DNA of 64,000 nt from Centrapalus pauciflorus (taxonomy: Eukaryota > Streptophyta > Magnoliopsida > Asterales > Asteraceae): contig JAANYP010004839.1 in NCBI GenBank assembly GCA_020465985.1, positions 338,651 to 402,650 of the forward strand, read 5' to 3'. The position numbers were made by a program, and so were the translations under genes. Of this stretch, positions 1 to 10,639 are shown piece after piece. The stretch's first letter is position 1, and each line of letters opens with the position of its first letter. The notes under the pieces were generated by a model that saw nothing but the letters and a program-made list of their open reading frames with translations, was not told the DNA's origin and did no database searches.

Positions 1-550
1 TGTCTTCACATGTGCAGAACTTTTGTCTTTTTACTTTGTCTACTGTTGTATTGCCTTTAACTAATTTAGGAATGTCAACTTTGCGTCTTTCTTCCTTGTA
101 AAGGCCTATTTTGATATAAGAAAAAGGTCTGTCACCCTTTTTCAAATACCCTTTTGTCTTCATGTTACAGAACCGCTTGGGCAGGCTAAGCAGTTCTGTT
201 TTCCACTTTGTCTTCGACTTTGTAAACTGATCTTGTAGTCAAAAACAATACATGATGACTTGGAAACATATTCCATAAAGTGTTTAGCCTGTTCACAAAG
301 AACAGGTTCTGTTCACAAAGAACAGAACACTTTAAAATTGCCCAAGCTGCTCACCAGTGTAGAGCAGCGTAGACAGTTTATGTCCAGCCTGTTCAGCAGA
401 CAGAGCAGCTTGGACAAACTGTCTTAGTTGCAACACATGCAACATATAGAACAGCTTTAGACTGATATTGCAAATCATTTTCAGGTTTCAATAAGGTATA
501 TAACAGGCCTTAAATTCAACCTTCAAATGCATCAACAGGTTTGATTATAA
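1..550 (-). repeat. LTR-like end of a Copia element (Cop0)
   Basis: No ORF is visible. The segment ends at a C-rich tract (551-560) that reads on the minus strand as a polypurine tract, as at the internal edge of the Cop3 3' LTR. Like the Cop3 LTR it is rich in variants of AGCAGCTTGGAC and CAAGCTGCTC. It also holds strong short inverted repeats at 277-333. I infer the 3' LTR of a minus-strand Sirevirus-like Copia whose internal part was removed at the junction with Gyp1 near 604. The outer LTR end lies outside the window, so this is tentative. Confidence 0.4.
277..333. repeat. Two adjacent hairpins closed by an outer stem
   Basis: CCTGTTC (288-294) and GAACAGG (300-306) flank a 5-nt loop acaaa. 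Immediately after, TTCTGTTC (307-314) and GAACAGAA (320-327) flank the same loop. AAAGTGTT (277-284) pairs with AACACTTT (326-333), sharing its first two bases with the second hairpin, so the whole could fold as a three-way junction or cruciform. Confidence 0.7.
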
Positions 551-560
551 ATCTCCCCCT
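551..560 (-). promoter_or_regulatory. Candidate polypurine tract of Cop0
   Basis: The plus strand reads atctccccct, which is AGGGGGAGAT on the minus strand. The same string borders the Cop3 3' LTR at 47573-47582. It would prime plus-strand DNA synthesis. The remaining 561-603 is a short internal stub with no recognisable content. Confidence 0.5.
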
Positions 561-603
561 CAGATGTAGAACAGGTTGGACTGAGGCCTTTTTGTGCCTA
601 ACA

Positions 604-1030
604 ACTATGCATGTTGATTTGAAAATCTATTTACTCACTAAGCATTGCTTACGGTTGCTACTTCATATTTTTACAGGAAAATATAAAGGAAAGTCACCTG
701 CCGGACCTAGTACTTAGGTCTTACAAGATAACGACAGGAGTTCTCATAGACCTCTACTCAGCAAACCCTTTTGGTACTAATTGGAGGATGATAATAGGGT
801 GGTCTGGGTAGATTTATCTTGATTATATGATGACATGAATTAGATTAGACTTGTGCCCTTTATAAGTTTAATTTAAAAATCGTAATATGTATTAAACTTA
901 AATTCTAATATTTTGTACTGTAATTTATAATTCCGCAATTAATTACTCTATCTTAGTTATGATGAAAATCGTATTGCATGATGTCGGACCTAGACTCGTG
1001 ACTACCGCCCCGCGAGGGGTGGTCTTCACA
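604..1030 (+). repeat. Gyp1 5' LTR, truncated
   Basis: Colinear with the last 427 bp of the Gyp1 3' LTR (7645-8071), both ending ggtggtcttcaca. Similarity begins abruptly at actatgcatg (604). About 1.8 kb of U3/R is missing and replaced by the Cop0 stub, so no promoter remains here. Confidence 0.93.
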
Positions 1031-1033
1031 GGA

Positions 1034-1051
1034 TGGTATCAGAGCCCATAG
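1034..1051 (+). promoter_or_regulatory. Primer-binding site of Gyp1
   Basis: TGGTATCAGAGCCCATAG begins 3 bases after the LTR end. The first 13 bases match the 3' end complement of plant initiator tRNA-Met, the usual primer for minus-strand synthesis in many plant LTR elements. Confidence 0.9.
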
Positions 1052-1226
1052 TTTGAGTGAATCAATTATTACGTGAGTAATACTTGGTCTCAAACTGAAG
1101 CAATACATATGTATCAATCATTTAGGTGGTTTGAACTGAGATAGGATGTACAGACTGTTAGGATGGGAAAAAGGGTACATAGATCTAAGTCTATGATAGT
1201 TAAATGATTTTTAATTTTCAGTTAAG

Positions 1227-2972
1227 ATGTCAGGATCAGGATCAGGTGACATTCCCAACAACATGACCCCACAACAAATGTTTGAAATGATGCAACAGCT
1301 ATTAGCCCAACACTCTGAACAACAAAATAAGATTATGCAAGAACAGTTTTAGGCCAGAGATGAGGCCGAAGCTAAAAGACGTGAAGATAAAAAGAATAAG
1401 AGAAAAGAAAAGCAAGTCCAGAATAATGACTCTGATTCTGATAACTCTACCCCTGATGCCCAAATTGAACAGCCGAAAGGCTGTAAGTTCAAAGATTTTA
1501 AAGCGAGCGGTGCCCTGAACTTTGAGGGTACAGTAAATTCAATTTAGGCGATGGATTGGATCAGTCATACTGAAGAGATTTTCAGAATCTCTGATTACTT
1601 AGAATCGAAAAAGGTGAGTTATGCGTCTGCGTTATTTGTTGGAGCTGCTCGTGCCTGGTGGAAGACTCAAAGAAGCATATATGGAGAGGAGATAATACAG
1701 ACTTTAGAGTGGAACCAGTTCTTAGACATGTTCAATGCAAAGTATTGCCCTATTGACCAACGAGACAAGATGGAGGTTCAATTGATGCAACTGACTCAGG
1801 GAACTAAGACTGTTGATGAATATGAGCACGAATTCTCGCGACTGTGTGGCTACTCCTCGTATCAAGTAGCTACTGAGGAAAGAAAGATGGATCGATTTCG
1901 CGGAGGACTTAACCCGAGATACCGTCATCCGATGAGTGCAATAAAGTATAAGAGTTACTTGGAAATGGTTGAAGTTGCAAGACAGATCGAGAGAGGATAT
2001 TTAGAGTACGGTGACCAACTCTATGCTCCATCAGCGAACCCGACCTGTCCATCTCCTCCGAAGAAGCAGAGGTTTGGCAGATTCTTCAGACCAAACAAAT
2101 CTCAGTCCCAGCAACCTCAGCAATCTCAGCAATACAGTTCGCCTCAGAAAGCGCAAGCCTACTCTTTAACAAACGAGCCTCGATTCTGCAAGAGATGCAG
2201 AAAATCACACATGGGGCTGTGTAACCCAGATGACATCACTTGTTTTGCGTGTAATAGAATCGGTCACAACAGTGAAGAATGCCCCCAGCGAGGACTTGGG
2301 TGTGCGAAATGCAACAAGCGTGGACACTTCATGTATCAGTGTCGGAGCGGGCAACGAGGTCAGTCACAATCGTCAGCTGGAGGATCTACGATGAAAAGCT
2401 CAGCGGCAACTCCGACCGCAAGAACTAGAGCATTTCAGATAACAGCCGAGGAAGCAAAGGAAACCCCTGACGTGGTTACCAGTACGATTCTGTTAAATTC
2501 TATGCCTGCTCGCGTATTATTCGATTCCGGTGCTAGTCGTTCTAAAATATCGACTTCTTTTGCGCAAAGATTATCAAAATCTCCATCCAAGCTTCCTGTC
2601 GTGATTGATATTGAGACAGCAAGTAACAATTATGTTATGGTTGATTCTGTATACCGAAATTGTACTCTGCTTGTTGACAATATCGTGTTCAACCTCGACC
2701 TTTTCCCGATTCCGTTGAAAGAGTTCGACGTCATCATCGGCATGGATTGGTTAATGAATAACGAGGCTACGATCGTCTACAACCGCCGAAACATCATAAT
2801 TAAGTCGTCAGATGGCCGAGTGTTAGAAATAAAAGGTGAGAAGAGAAAAGGTGCTCACTGCTTCATTTCAGTTGAAAAAGCTCGTAAATATCTGTTTAAG
2901 GGTCATCAATCTTACATATGTTATGTCTCGACTAAAACTAACTCTGAAGTCCAAAATAAAATCCTTATCTGA
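1227..2972 (+). pseudogene. Gyp1 gag and aspartic protease
   Basis: The ATG at 1227 (MSGSGSGD...) is chosen because it follows the PBS leader and its frame continues through the whole gag; Gyp2 gag starts with a similar peptide. A Q/E-rich N-terminus and a K/R-rich stretch lead into the gag core (AARAWWKTQ, around residue 140). Three cysteine clusters follow at about residues 330-375: CKRCRKSHMGLC and the zinc knuckles CFACNRIGHNSEEC and CAKCNKRGHFMYQC. The protease has LFDSGAS near residue 432 and IIGMDWL further on. In-frame TAG stops at 1350 and 1545 break it. The reading frame ends at 2972, where a shift separates it from RT. Gag packages the RNA genome in cytoplasmic particles and the protease matures the polyprotein. 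Confidence 0.9.
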
Positions 2973-5813
2973 TACTCCAATCGTCTGTGAGTTTCCAGAC
3001 GTGTTTCCTGATGATATTTCTAGAGTGCCACCGGAACGTCAAGTCGAGTTCGGAATTGAGTTGGTTCCTGGAGCGGCTCACATTGCCAAAGCTCCCTACA
3101 GACTTGCGCCTGCAGAAATGCAGGAAATGTCAAAACAATTGAAAGAACTGTTAGAAAAGGGATTTATCCGACCTAGTTCATCTCCGTGGGGTGCACCTGT
3201 CTTATTCGTTAAAAAGAAAGACGGAACTCTCCGAATGTGCATCGACTACCGCGAGTTGAACAAAGTCACTATAAAGAATAAGTATCCTCTGCCCAGGTTT
3301 GACGATTTATTCGATCAGCTGCAAGGAGCCAGCTACTTCTCCAAGATTGATCTTCGTTCTGGGTATCATCAGCTGAAAGTAGGAGATGAGGATATTCCGA
3401 AGACAGCCTTCCGAACAAGATACGGTCATTACGAATTTCTCGTGATGCGGTTTGGTTTAACAAATGCACCAGCGGCGTTCATGGACCTCATGAATCGCGT
3501 GTGAAGATCGATGCTGGATAAGTCAGTTATCGTATTCATAGACGGTATTCTGATTTACTCCAAAGCGGAGGTTGACCATTCTAATCATCTACGACAATTG
3601 CTAGAGTTACTGAGAAAAGAAAGACTCTACGCAAAATTCTCTAAGTGCGAATTCTGGCTCAGACAGGTATAACGTTATATTGTCTCGAGCTATTTCCAAA
3701 GCGTTCCTTGATTGAATAAAAACTTGAAATTTCACTCTGATTTCTTTCTAGATTCAATTCCTTGGCCATGTTATATCTGGCGAAGGCATCTCAGTTGATC
3801 CGTCTAAAGTCGTGGCTGTTCTGAAATGGCAAACACCTCGCAATGCCTCCGAAATCAGAAGTTTCCTTGGATTGGCCGGTTACTATCAGCGATTCATTAA
3901 GGACTTCTTGAATATTGCTGTGCCACTTACGATGTTAACACAAAAGAATACACCTTTCGTATGGGCAGATAAACAGCAAGAGGCATTTGAAACTCTAAAA
4001 CAAAAGCTTATTCAAGCGCCAATCCTAGCCTTACCAGAGGGCAACGATGATTTTCTCGTTTACAGTGACGCATCTGGTACTGGCTTAGGATGTGTTCTAA
4101 TGCAAAGGGGAAATGTAATTTCCTACGCTTCAAGGCAATTGAAGGATTACGAGAAAAGTGCACCAACTCATGATCTTTAGTTGGCTGCCGTTACCTTTGC
4201 ACTGAAGATCTGGCGTCATTATCTCTATGGGACTCGGTGTCAGCTTTACACCGATCATAAGAGTCTCAAACATCTCTTTACTCAAAAGGATCTGAAATGA
4301 AACAGCGTCGGTCCTTGGAGCTTATCAAGGATTATGATTGTGAGATCCTATATCATCCCGGCAAAGCCAATGTGGTCGCGGATGCTTTGAGTAGAAAGAC
4401 GTATCCAGAAAAGTGTTGCTATGCCCTAACTCCTGTTGTATTCTCTTCCGATCTTATTGAGGACATTAGATCTGCTTAAGCCGAAGCGTTGAAAGAAGAA
4501 AATATCTGTTCTGAAAATCTAAAAGGGCAACTTCAATTCTTATCAGTGAATCATTTGGGACATCAATGTCTCAAGGGAAACCGAATCTTGATTCCTAAAT
4601 ATGGTTCTATTTGCAACAATCATATGGTGGCCAGGAATGAAGAAAGACATCGGTCGAGATGTTGAAAGCTGCAGAATCTGTCAGATGCTTAAGGCAGAAC
4701 ATCAGAAACCCTTCGGGATATGCAACCACTGCCAGTTCCTGAGTGGAAGTGGCAACATATAACCATGGATTTTGTCACGAAACTGCCAAAGACCAAGAGA
4801 CAGCACGACTCCATCTGGGTAGTCGTGGATCGATTAACGAAGTCAGCTCACTTCATACCGATGAAAGAAACATACTCTGTTGATAGATTGGCATAATTAT
4901 ACATAACCGAAATAATTTCTTGTACGGTGTGTCAAAGTCTATCGTATCTGATCGTGATAGTCGTTTCACATCTAGATTCTAGCAAGCTCTACAAGACGGG
5001 ATGGGTACTCGAATCTCCATGAGTACAGCTTATCACCCAAATGCAGATGGCCAGAGTGAACGCACTATCTTAACTCTTGAAGATATGCTTCGTCCCTGTG
5101 TTCTTGATTTAGGTGGTAACTGGGATGATCACTTGCCGTTGGTCGAATTTTCATATAATAACAGTTATCATTCAACTATCAAGATGGCTCCTTTTGAAGC
5201 TTTGTACGGTCGAAAATGCAGAACTCCCACCTATTGGCGTGAAACAGGTGAATCGCCAATAGCGGGTCCTGCCCTTCTACAGTTGACACATGAGAAGATT
5301 CAGCTAGTCAGAAGGAACATTCTTGAAGCTCAAAGCAGGCAAAAGTCATATTATGATAATCGACATAGATCTATCAGCTTTGCGGTTAACGATTGGGTGA
5401 TGCTAAAAGTATCCCCAATGAAGAATGTGGTAAGATTCATAAAGAGAAACAAGTTAGCTCCAAGATTCATCGGTCCGTTCAAGAACGTCGAAAAGATAGG
5501 AAATCAAGCTTATCGTCTTGAACTGCCAACGGACTTATCTGGTATACATCCTGTATTCCATGTTAGTCACTTGAGAAAGAGCTTAGCAGATGAAAGAGAA
5601 GTGCAGATACCACACGTTAACTTGTAGATTGATGAGAAGCTTAGAGTGGTTGAAGAGCCAGAATGCATTCTGGACTCGAAGACCAAAAAGCTTAGAAATA
5701 TAGATTTACAGATGTTGCTCGTCCAGTGGAAACATCACAAAGTTTCGCATCAGTCTTGGGAATTTGAAAATGTTATGAAAGCAACTTATCCCAGTCTGTT
5801 CGAACATAGCTAA
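2941..5813 (+). pseudogene. Gyp1 pol: reverse transcriptase, RNase H, integrase
   Basis: RT motifs in order: YRLAPAEMQEM, FIRPSSSPWGAPVLFVKKKDG, CIDYRELN, KIDLRSGYHQ, then the catalytic box read as FIDG near 3540, where relatives in this window have FIDD. A putative intron (3667-3751) precedes the connection to RNase H (SFLGLAGYYQRFI, YSDASGTGLG, YHPGKANVVADALSRK). Integrase shows SDRD near 4955, AYHPNADGQSERT near 5030, EFSYNNSYHSTIKMAPFEALYGR and a C-terminal tail with HVSHLRKSLADE, ending at 5813. Stops near 3502 (TGA), 4178 (TAG) and 4477 (TAA) plus frameshifts near 4295 and 4715 disable it. The enzyme set copies element RNA and inserts the cDNA. Confidence 0.9.
3667..3751 (+). other. Putative 85 bp spliceosomal intron in Gyp1 pol
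   Basis: The segment starts GTATAA and ends TTTCTTTCTAG, with an AT/U-rich body and a pyrimidine-rich 3' end, as in plant introns. Upstream coding ends with residues EFWLRQ on a codon boundary; downstream coding resumes with IQFLGHVIS, exactly the next residues expected between RT and RNase H. It is therefore phase 0. Retention gives GTA then TAA at once, truncating Pol. Gyp3 has no insertion at this site (EFWLREVKFL is continuous at 25000-25020). The same segment with identical length and conserved GT and AG borders is at 8261-8345. Confidence 0.8.
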
Positions 5814-5830
5814 TTTCGGGGATGAAGTTT

Positions 5831-5850
5831 GTGCGTGGTGGAGCCCATTC
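5831..5850 (+). promoter_or_regulatory. Polypurine tract region of Gyp1
   Basis: The G-rich run gcgtggtggagccca lies directly before the 3' LTR. The identical run sits at the matching place in Gyp2 (minus strand, 10603-10620), supporting its role as plus-strand primer. Confidence 0.75.
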
Positions 5851-6075
5851 TATAACAACCTAACTTTTGATCCAGTCATAAATTCAGTATTTTGAACCAA
5901 TAATGTAATTTTATTACATTATTTGAATTATAATTTAATTAAGTTATGAAATATTTTATTAATTTATATAAATATTATGAATTATGATTTAATAAATTAT
6001 TAAAGATAATTATATAAAAGAGATATAAGATACAAAAGTAATAGTGGGTTAAGTTGCAAATATAACTAGATGAAG

Positions 6076-6084
6076 TATATAAAA
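6076..6084 (+). promoter_or_regulatory. TATA box of the Gyp1 LTR
   Basis: TATATAAAA followed 30-60 bases later by a (CT)n pyrimidine patch, a layout typical of plant core promoters. It should mark the U3/R boundary region and drive genomic RNA synthesis. Confidence 0.65.
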
Positions 6085-6439
6085 GTAATTAAGGTCATTA
6101 ATCAAGCATTTACTCTCTCTCTCTCTACTCTCTCTCTAAAAATCTCACAAAGATCATCAAAAATCACCCTAATTTGCAATCAATTTGGAGTATTAATCAA
6201 GGAAGAGTTACAAGAAGTGATAAACAACGACAATCTACAACGAATTTCAGGTAAAAACCGTTGATTTCTGAGTTCTCGGTTTTGAAGGAAAAATTCGAAT
6301 TTAACATTTTCAGGTGATAAAAGTTATTTTAGCCTAAGTATTAACTCGAATCTGATAGATTATGTACAATATAATCGAAACTAAGCTTATTACTTAACAT
6401 ATTCGTGATTTTAGGGTTAGAAATGTATGATTTAAAGTT

Positions 6440-6755
6440 GTAAAATATGAACAAATTCGAGATGCCAAGAACAAACTCGAAATGCATGGAACAAACTCGA
6501 GTTTTTGCTAAAATTCGAAAATATATTCGAATTTGACAAATAAATTCGAGATGATGCTTTCACATTTAGCTATGGAGTTCGAACTTAACCCTATGTTCAA
6601 GACATGATTCGAATTTAACCCTAGGATTCGATTTTAGCCTATATTCGAAATTGATGTCTTCGAATTTAGCCTATATATCGACTTTGATGATTTCGAATTT
6701 AAGCATATGTTCAAATTTAATATATAAATTCGAACCCCACTCCCTAAATTCGAAT
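6440..6755 (+). repeat. Array of TTCGA motifs in the Gyp1 LTR
   Basis: More than a dozen irregularly spaced copies of (A)TTCGAA, TTCGAG or CTCGAA in 315 bp, in otherwise CG-poor sequence. Several sit in a loose longer unit resembling ATTCGAATTTAACCCTA. Confidence 0.75.
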
Positions 6756-8071
6756 ATAGTGAATAAAACACTTGGATGACGCATGAATTAACAAGATAAT
6801 TAGTAAAATGATTATATATATATTAATATATATATACTGTTCCTTTGAGAACTTAATGAAACAATGAATATGAATGAAAGAAAGATTTATGAATGATCAG
6901 TTATCAGAATCAGATAAAATAAAGATTTTAAAGATAAAAGATGACGATATTGACATAAGATTGATATGATTTGATTCTGGACAGGTTCAGTGAAATTCTG
7001 AACATTGATTTAAAGATTTAAAAGCGGGTCAAAGACTTGAATTGATAGAGAACAGATTGACAAAGATAAAATCCTGAAATAACTCAGGTGGCAGATTTTA
7101 CATCTGTTTGATAAAGACCCAGATCTGTGAGTAATAGATATCCAGATTTAAGATGCTTGAATTTCCGGTTGAGACATATTGTTGATGCTAGATTGATTTG
7201 ACATTCATATCATCAGCTGGATTGTGACCTGTGCACACCATGGTTCGGTGTTGCCCAGTGGATCATGATAGCTATTTGATTTATCACTTCTCATGTTATT
7301 GCATTATAGTTCACTTCGGATAATTGCTTTGAGATTACTGCTATCATGACTTTGATTTCGTATACTTCATCATTGCGTATTCTTTGACATATTGATTCAG
7401 CTTGATTAGCCTTGTTGGTCTATTGTTCTAGACCTTGCTATTTCACCAGTTCTATTGAACTTGGTAATGACCTCCGATGTTCCGCCATGTTGATTTACTG
7501 GTAGCTAGCCCAGTATGTGGCTGATCCCCAGGATTTAAGCGTGAGCATGGCTTGAACATCATCCGACTCTATGACTTCTATGTCTCAATCATGAGGGCTG
7601 TAGCGGCAGCCAAGACATATCATGCTAGACTGATGATCCGCTTGACTATGCATGTTGATTTGAAAATCTATTTACTCATTAAGCATTGCTTACGGTTGCT
7701 ACTTCATATTTTTACAGGAATAGATAAAGGAAAGTCACCTGCCGGACCTAGTACATAGGTCTTACAAGATCAAGACAGGAGTTCTCATAGACCTCTACTC
7801 AGCAAACCCTTTTGGTACTAATTGGAGGATGATAATATGGTGGTATGGGTAGATTAATCTTGATTATATGATGACATGAATTAGATTAGACTTGTGCCCT
7901 TTCTAAGTTTAATTTAAAAATCGTAATCGGTATTAAACTTAAATCCTAATATTTTGTACTGTAATTTATAATTCCGCAATTAATTACTCTATCTTAGTTA
8001 TGATTGATATCGTATTGCATGATGTGGGACCTAGACTCGTGACTACCGCCCCGCGAGGGGTGGTCTTCACA

Positions 8072-8500
8072 TGTTAACATTGTGAGTGGAACAACAATCT
8101 TTGAGAAGTCTTTAATGAATCGCTGGTAGTAACCGGCCAATCCAAGGAAACTTAGGATTTCAGAGGCATTGCCAGGCGTTTGCCACTTCTGAACAACCTC
8201 GACTTTCGATGGATCAACTGAAATACCTTCTCCATATATGACATCGCCAAGGAATTGAATCTATAAAAGTAACAAAGTAGAATTTCAAGTTTTTATTCAA
8301 ACAAAGAACGCTTAGGAAATAGCTCGATACAATATAAGGTTTTACCTGTCTGAGCCAGAATTCGCATTTTGAAAAATCTGCATAGAGCCTTTCTTTTCTC
8401 AATAACTCTAGCAGTTGACGCAGATGAATAGTATGACCAGCCTCCGTTTTGGAGTAAATCAGAATATCATCTATGAAAACGATAACTGACTTATATGCAG
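8072..8500 (-). pseudogene. Gyp1-family reverse transcriptase/RNase H fragment
   Basis: On the minus strand this reads VIVFIDDILIYSKTEAGH, RQLLELLRKERLYADFSKCEFWLRQ, a GT-AG segment, then DNA matching Gyp1 3752-3936 (the start of RNase H, from QFLG to the conserved GLAGYYQRF motif). It corresponds to about Gyp1 3520-3936 and keeps the FIDD catalytic box that Gyp1 has lost. Both ends are abrupt: the left abuts the end of the Gyp1 3' LTR, the right is fused to the shortened Gyp2 LTR. It is a scrap of a second copy, not part of a complete element. Confidence 0.88.
8261..8345 (-). other. Second copy of the 85 bp pol intron
   Basis: On the minus strand it starts GTAAAA after EFWLRQ and ends ACTTTTATAG before the codons for IQFLG. 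Length, position and phase equal those of 3667-3751 although the sequence has diverged at both splice-proximal regions. In this copy the segment is open in frame, which creates a misleading read-through ORF. Confidence 0.8.
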
Positions 8501-10602
8501 CAACAAACAATTTCATAATGATCTGATAGCTTAAATTACAGTGCGGAAGCATAAAATACAAAATAAAATAATACAAATTTGTGTGCAACACACTACGGTG
8601 CTACATAGGTTATACGTCTAAGTCTACAAACTCAAAAGTATTACATCATCCCCAAATTTATTACAACAGTAATTCCATAAACCAAATACCAAGTTAAACA
8701 GTAGAAATCTTCAAATACTTCAACAAACATCCTAGCTAGATGGTCCCACGGTGGATTTTCCTTTTCCTGTAAAAATGTAACAACTGAAGGGGTAAGCGAA
8801 TTGCTTAGTAAATACCAAATGATTTTACACATTCTGCAAATCCTTATGATGCCACCCAGAGTAACTGCGGTAACACATACCGTATACTCCACACGTACCC
8901 AAGGTACGCAAACCTGAGCCGCAGCTCCTTCGAGCTGACGCTCGGCATAAAGAAACCAACCATCTGAGGCAGACATTACATCGGGGATGACTTACTGCCT
9001 ATCCTGACCACAGAGGTGTCAAACTCTTGGTCATATAGCACAGTAACATCAGAGTACAGATGCGACCACGCAGGTCCATCAATAGGATGCACAACAAATG
9101 AACGGACATGCAACAAGTATAAATGTGCATCAACATATACTCAAGTTAGTAGACTGCCAAACAAAAATGAAACAACAGGCCTCAGCAGGCAATGCAAACA
9201 TAAAGCAGATGCAGACATGCTAAAATCAAAGGTACTCACAGTGGGTGCGTTCTTAAACTTCAAGATATTTTATTTCTCCTCGGGATTTCAACCGGATCCA
9301 CGAAGTACCCCACTGTGGGTTAAACAATACCACAAGGGACCTGTTTCATTTCCATAAGGAAAAACATATCATCATTACATGTTCTTTAACAACTTAGCAT
9401 CAATTTGTTCAAATAAAAGTATTACAACATTCGGAACCATCATCCGAAACTCACGTTTAAATCTCATCGTTTGAGGTGTTATTATTCTCAATTAACCCTT
9501 CATTATATGCCTTCATATAATACCAACAATATTCCAAAAATGTTATCAATTAACCATAAATTCGGGTCCTTAATAACCCAACCGAATTACACAAGAAATG
9601 CATAGAACTCGCCGAGTTGGCTCAGTGAACTCGCCGAGTTCATGTCCGATGTTCGGACCCTCAACCGGATTTCAGATCCATGTGAATCAAGTTGACCCAT
9701 CCGAATTCGGGTCCATCCGAGTTCGGTTCTATTTTGATTTCGGTCCAAATCTAATTTCGGTTCTCATCCGAATTCGGGTCCCAACCGAATTCGGATCCAT
9801 CACTGATGAATTTTTGAAGATTTGTTCAAGTGTTCTTGGGAACTCGCCGAGTTCACTTGCAGATATGCAGGTCGCAACTTACGGATTTTACTCAAAAATT
9901 TCCAAAACTTAATTTTAACAACATGCAATCATTTATAATGTTTTATAAACATTATTGGGGTATTTCTACATCATGTTCCCCATCTAAAACATGCTAATCA
10001 GTCCGGATTTGACAAAAAACGAGTAAAAACCTCAAGAACACAAAAGTTCATCAAATCTCAGATTTATTACCTTTTTAGGACGAATCAAAGCATGTTTCTT
10101 GTTACCAATCCTTCAGAGATCTTCAATTGATGCTTTTCAACTTGAATTACATACATGCAATCAAAATTTCACAGATTTTAAATCCGAATTTTTGAATTTT
10201 AAAACCTCCAAATAAACCCCAAATTGAGATTTAATGTTTCTTACCTTAATTCCTTTGATTTCTTGTTAATTTCCAGATCAAGCCCACGAATTTAGTTCCA
10301 CAAATTCGAATTTTCAGTAGATTTTAGAGAGAGACCAAATGAAAGGCTCATAAGCCTTTTTATTCAAAACTTTTGGCTATTTGCATAATTAGCCCCTCTA
10401 CTTTATCATGACTAACATTTATAAATCATCATACTTATTAACTAATAGTTGAAATTCTCAATTTCTTAATTTCTTAAAATAACAACCTACTTTTAAATAT
10501 CCAGATACATAATCATTTTTCATAATCCAACTTAATTATATTCATTACGAAATTTAAACTAAATATCCTCAAATTACGATAATAAATTTATAGGATGTTA
10601 CA
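8501..10602 (-). repeat. Gyp2 3' LTR
   Basis: Matches 14752-16893. It lacks the terminal ~50 bp of the partner (the end reading gggtgtcaca on the minus strand) and is joined there to the RT scrap. Its other end is ...gatgttaca (plus strand), i.e. TGTAACATC on the minus strand. It carries GAACTCGCCGAGTT palindromes at 9605, 9627 and 9840, and CCGAATTCGG at 9701, 9768 and 9785. It lacks two stretches of roughly 35 bp that the partner has near 16570 and 16672. Confidence 0.9.
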
Positions 10603-10639
10603 GCATGGGCTCCACCACGCTCAAACTTCGTCCTCGAAG

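Larger units (their letters stand above)
604..8071 (+). mobile_element. Gyp1: degenerate Ty3/gypsy LTR retrotransposon
   Basis: Structure: 5' LTR remnant 604-1030, PBS at 1034, gag-protease, reverse transcriptase, RNase H, integrase, polypurine tract, 3' LTR 5851-8071. Only the last 427 bp of the 5' LTR survive; they match 7645-8071 with few changes and equal length. The order RT-RNase H-integrase is that of Ty3/gypsy. Long LTRs, a tRNA-Met PBS and a post-integrase tail suggest a chromovirus of Tekay/Del type (inference). Multiple stops and frameshifts and an altered catalytic box make it non-functional. Confidence 0.93.
5851..8071 (+). repeat. Gyp1 3' LTR
   Basis: Begins TATAACAACC (the usual first TG reads TA) right after the polypurine tract and ends ...TCTTCACA. 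Length 2,221 bp. It contains a TATA box near 6076, a CT-rich stretch (6111-6138) just downstream, a dense array of TTCGA motifs (6440-6755) and non-coding sequence to the end. Small ORFs inside have no recognisable content. Confidence 0.9.

Noticed and set aside
1034..1051. TGGTATCAGAGCC and similar strings as parts of tRNA genes
   Set aside because: They are primer-binding sites next to LTR ends; no cloverleaf or A and B boxes surround them.
8214..8591. Open frame of 125 codons on the minus strand
   Set aside because: It reads through the 85 bp intron and continues out of frame; only the part before 8345 matches reverse transcriptase.
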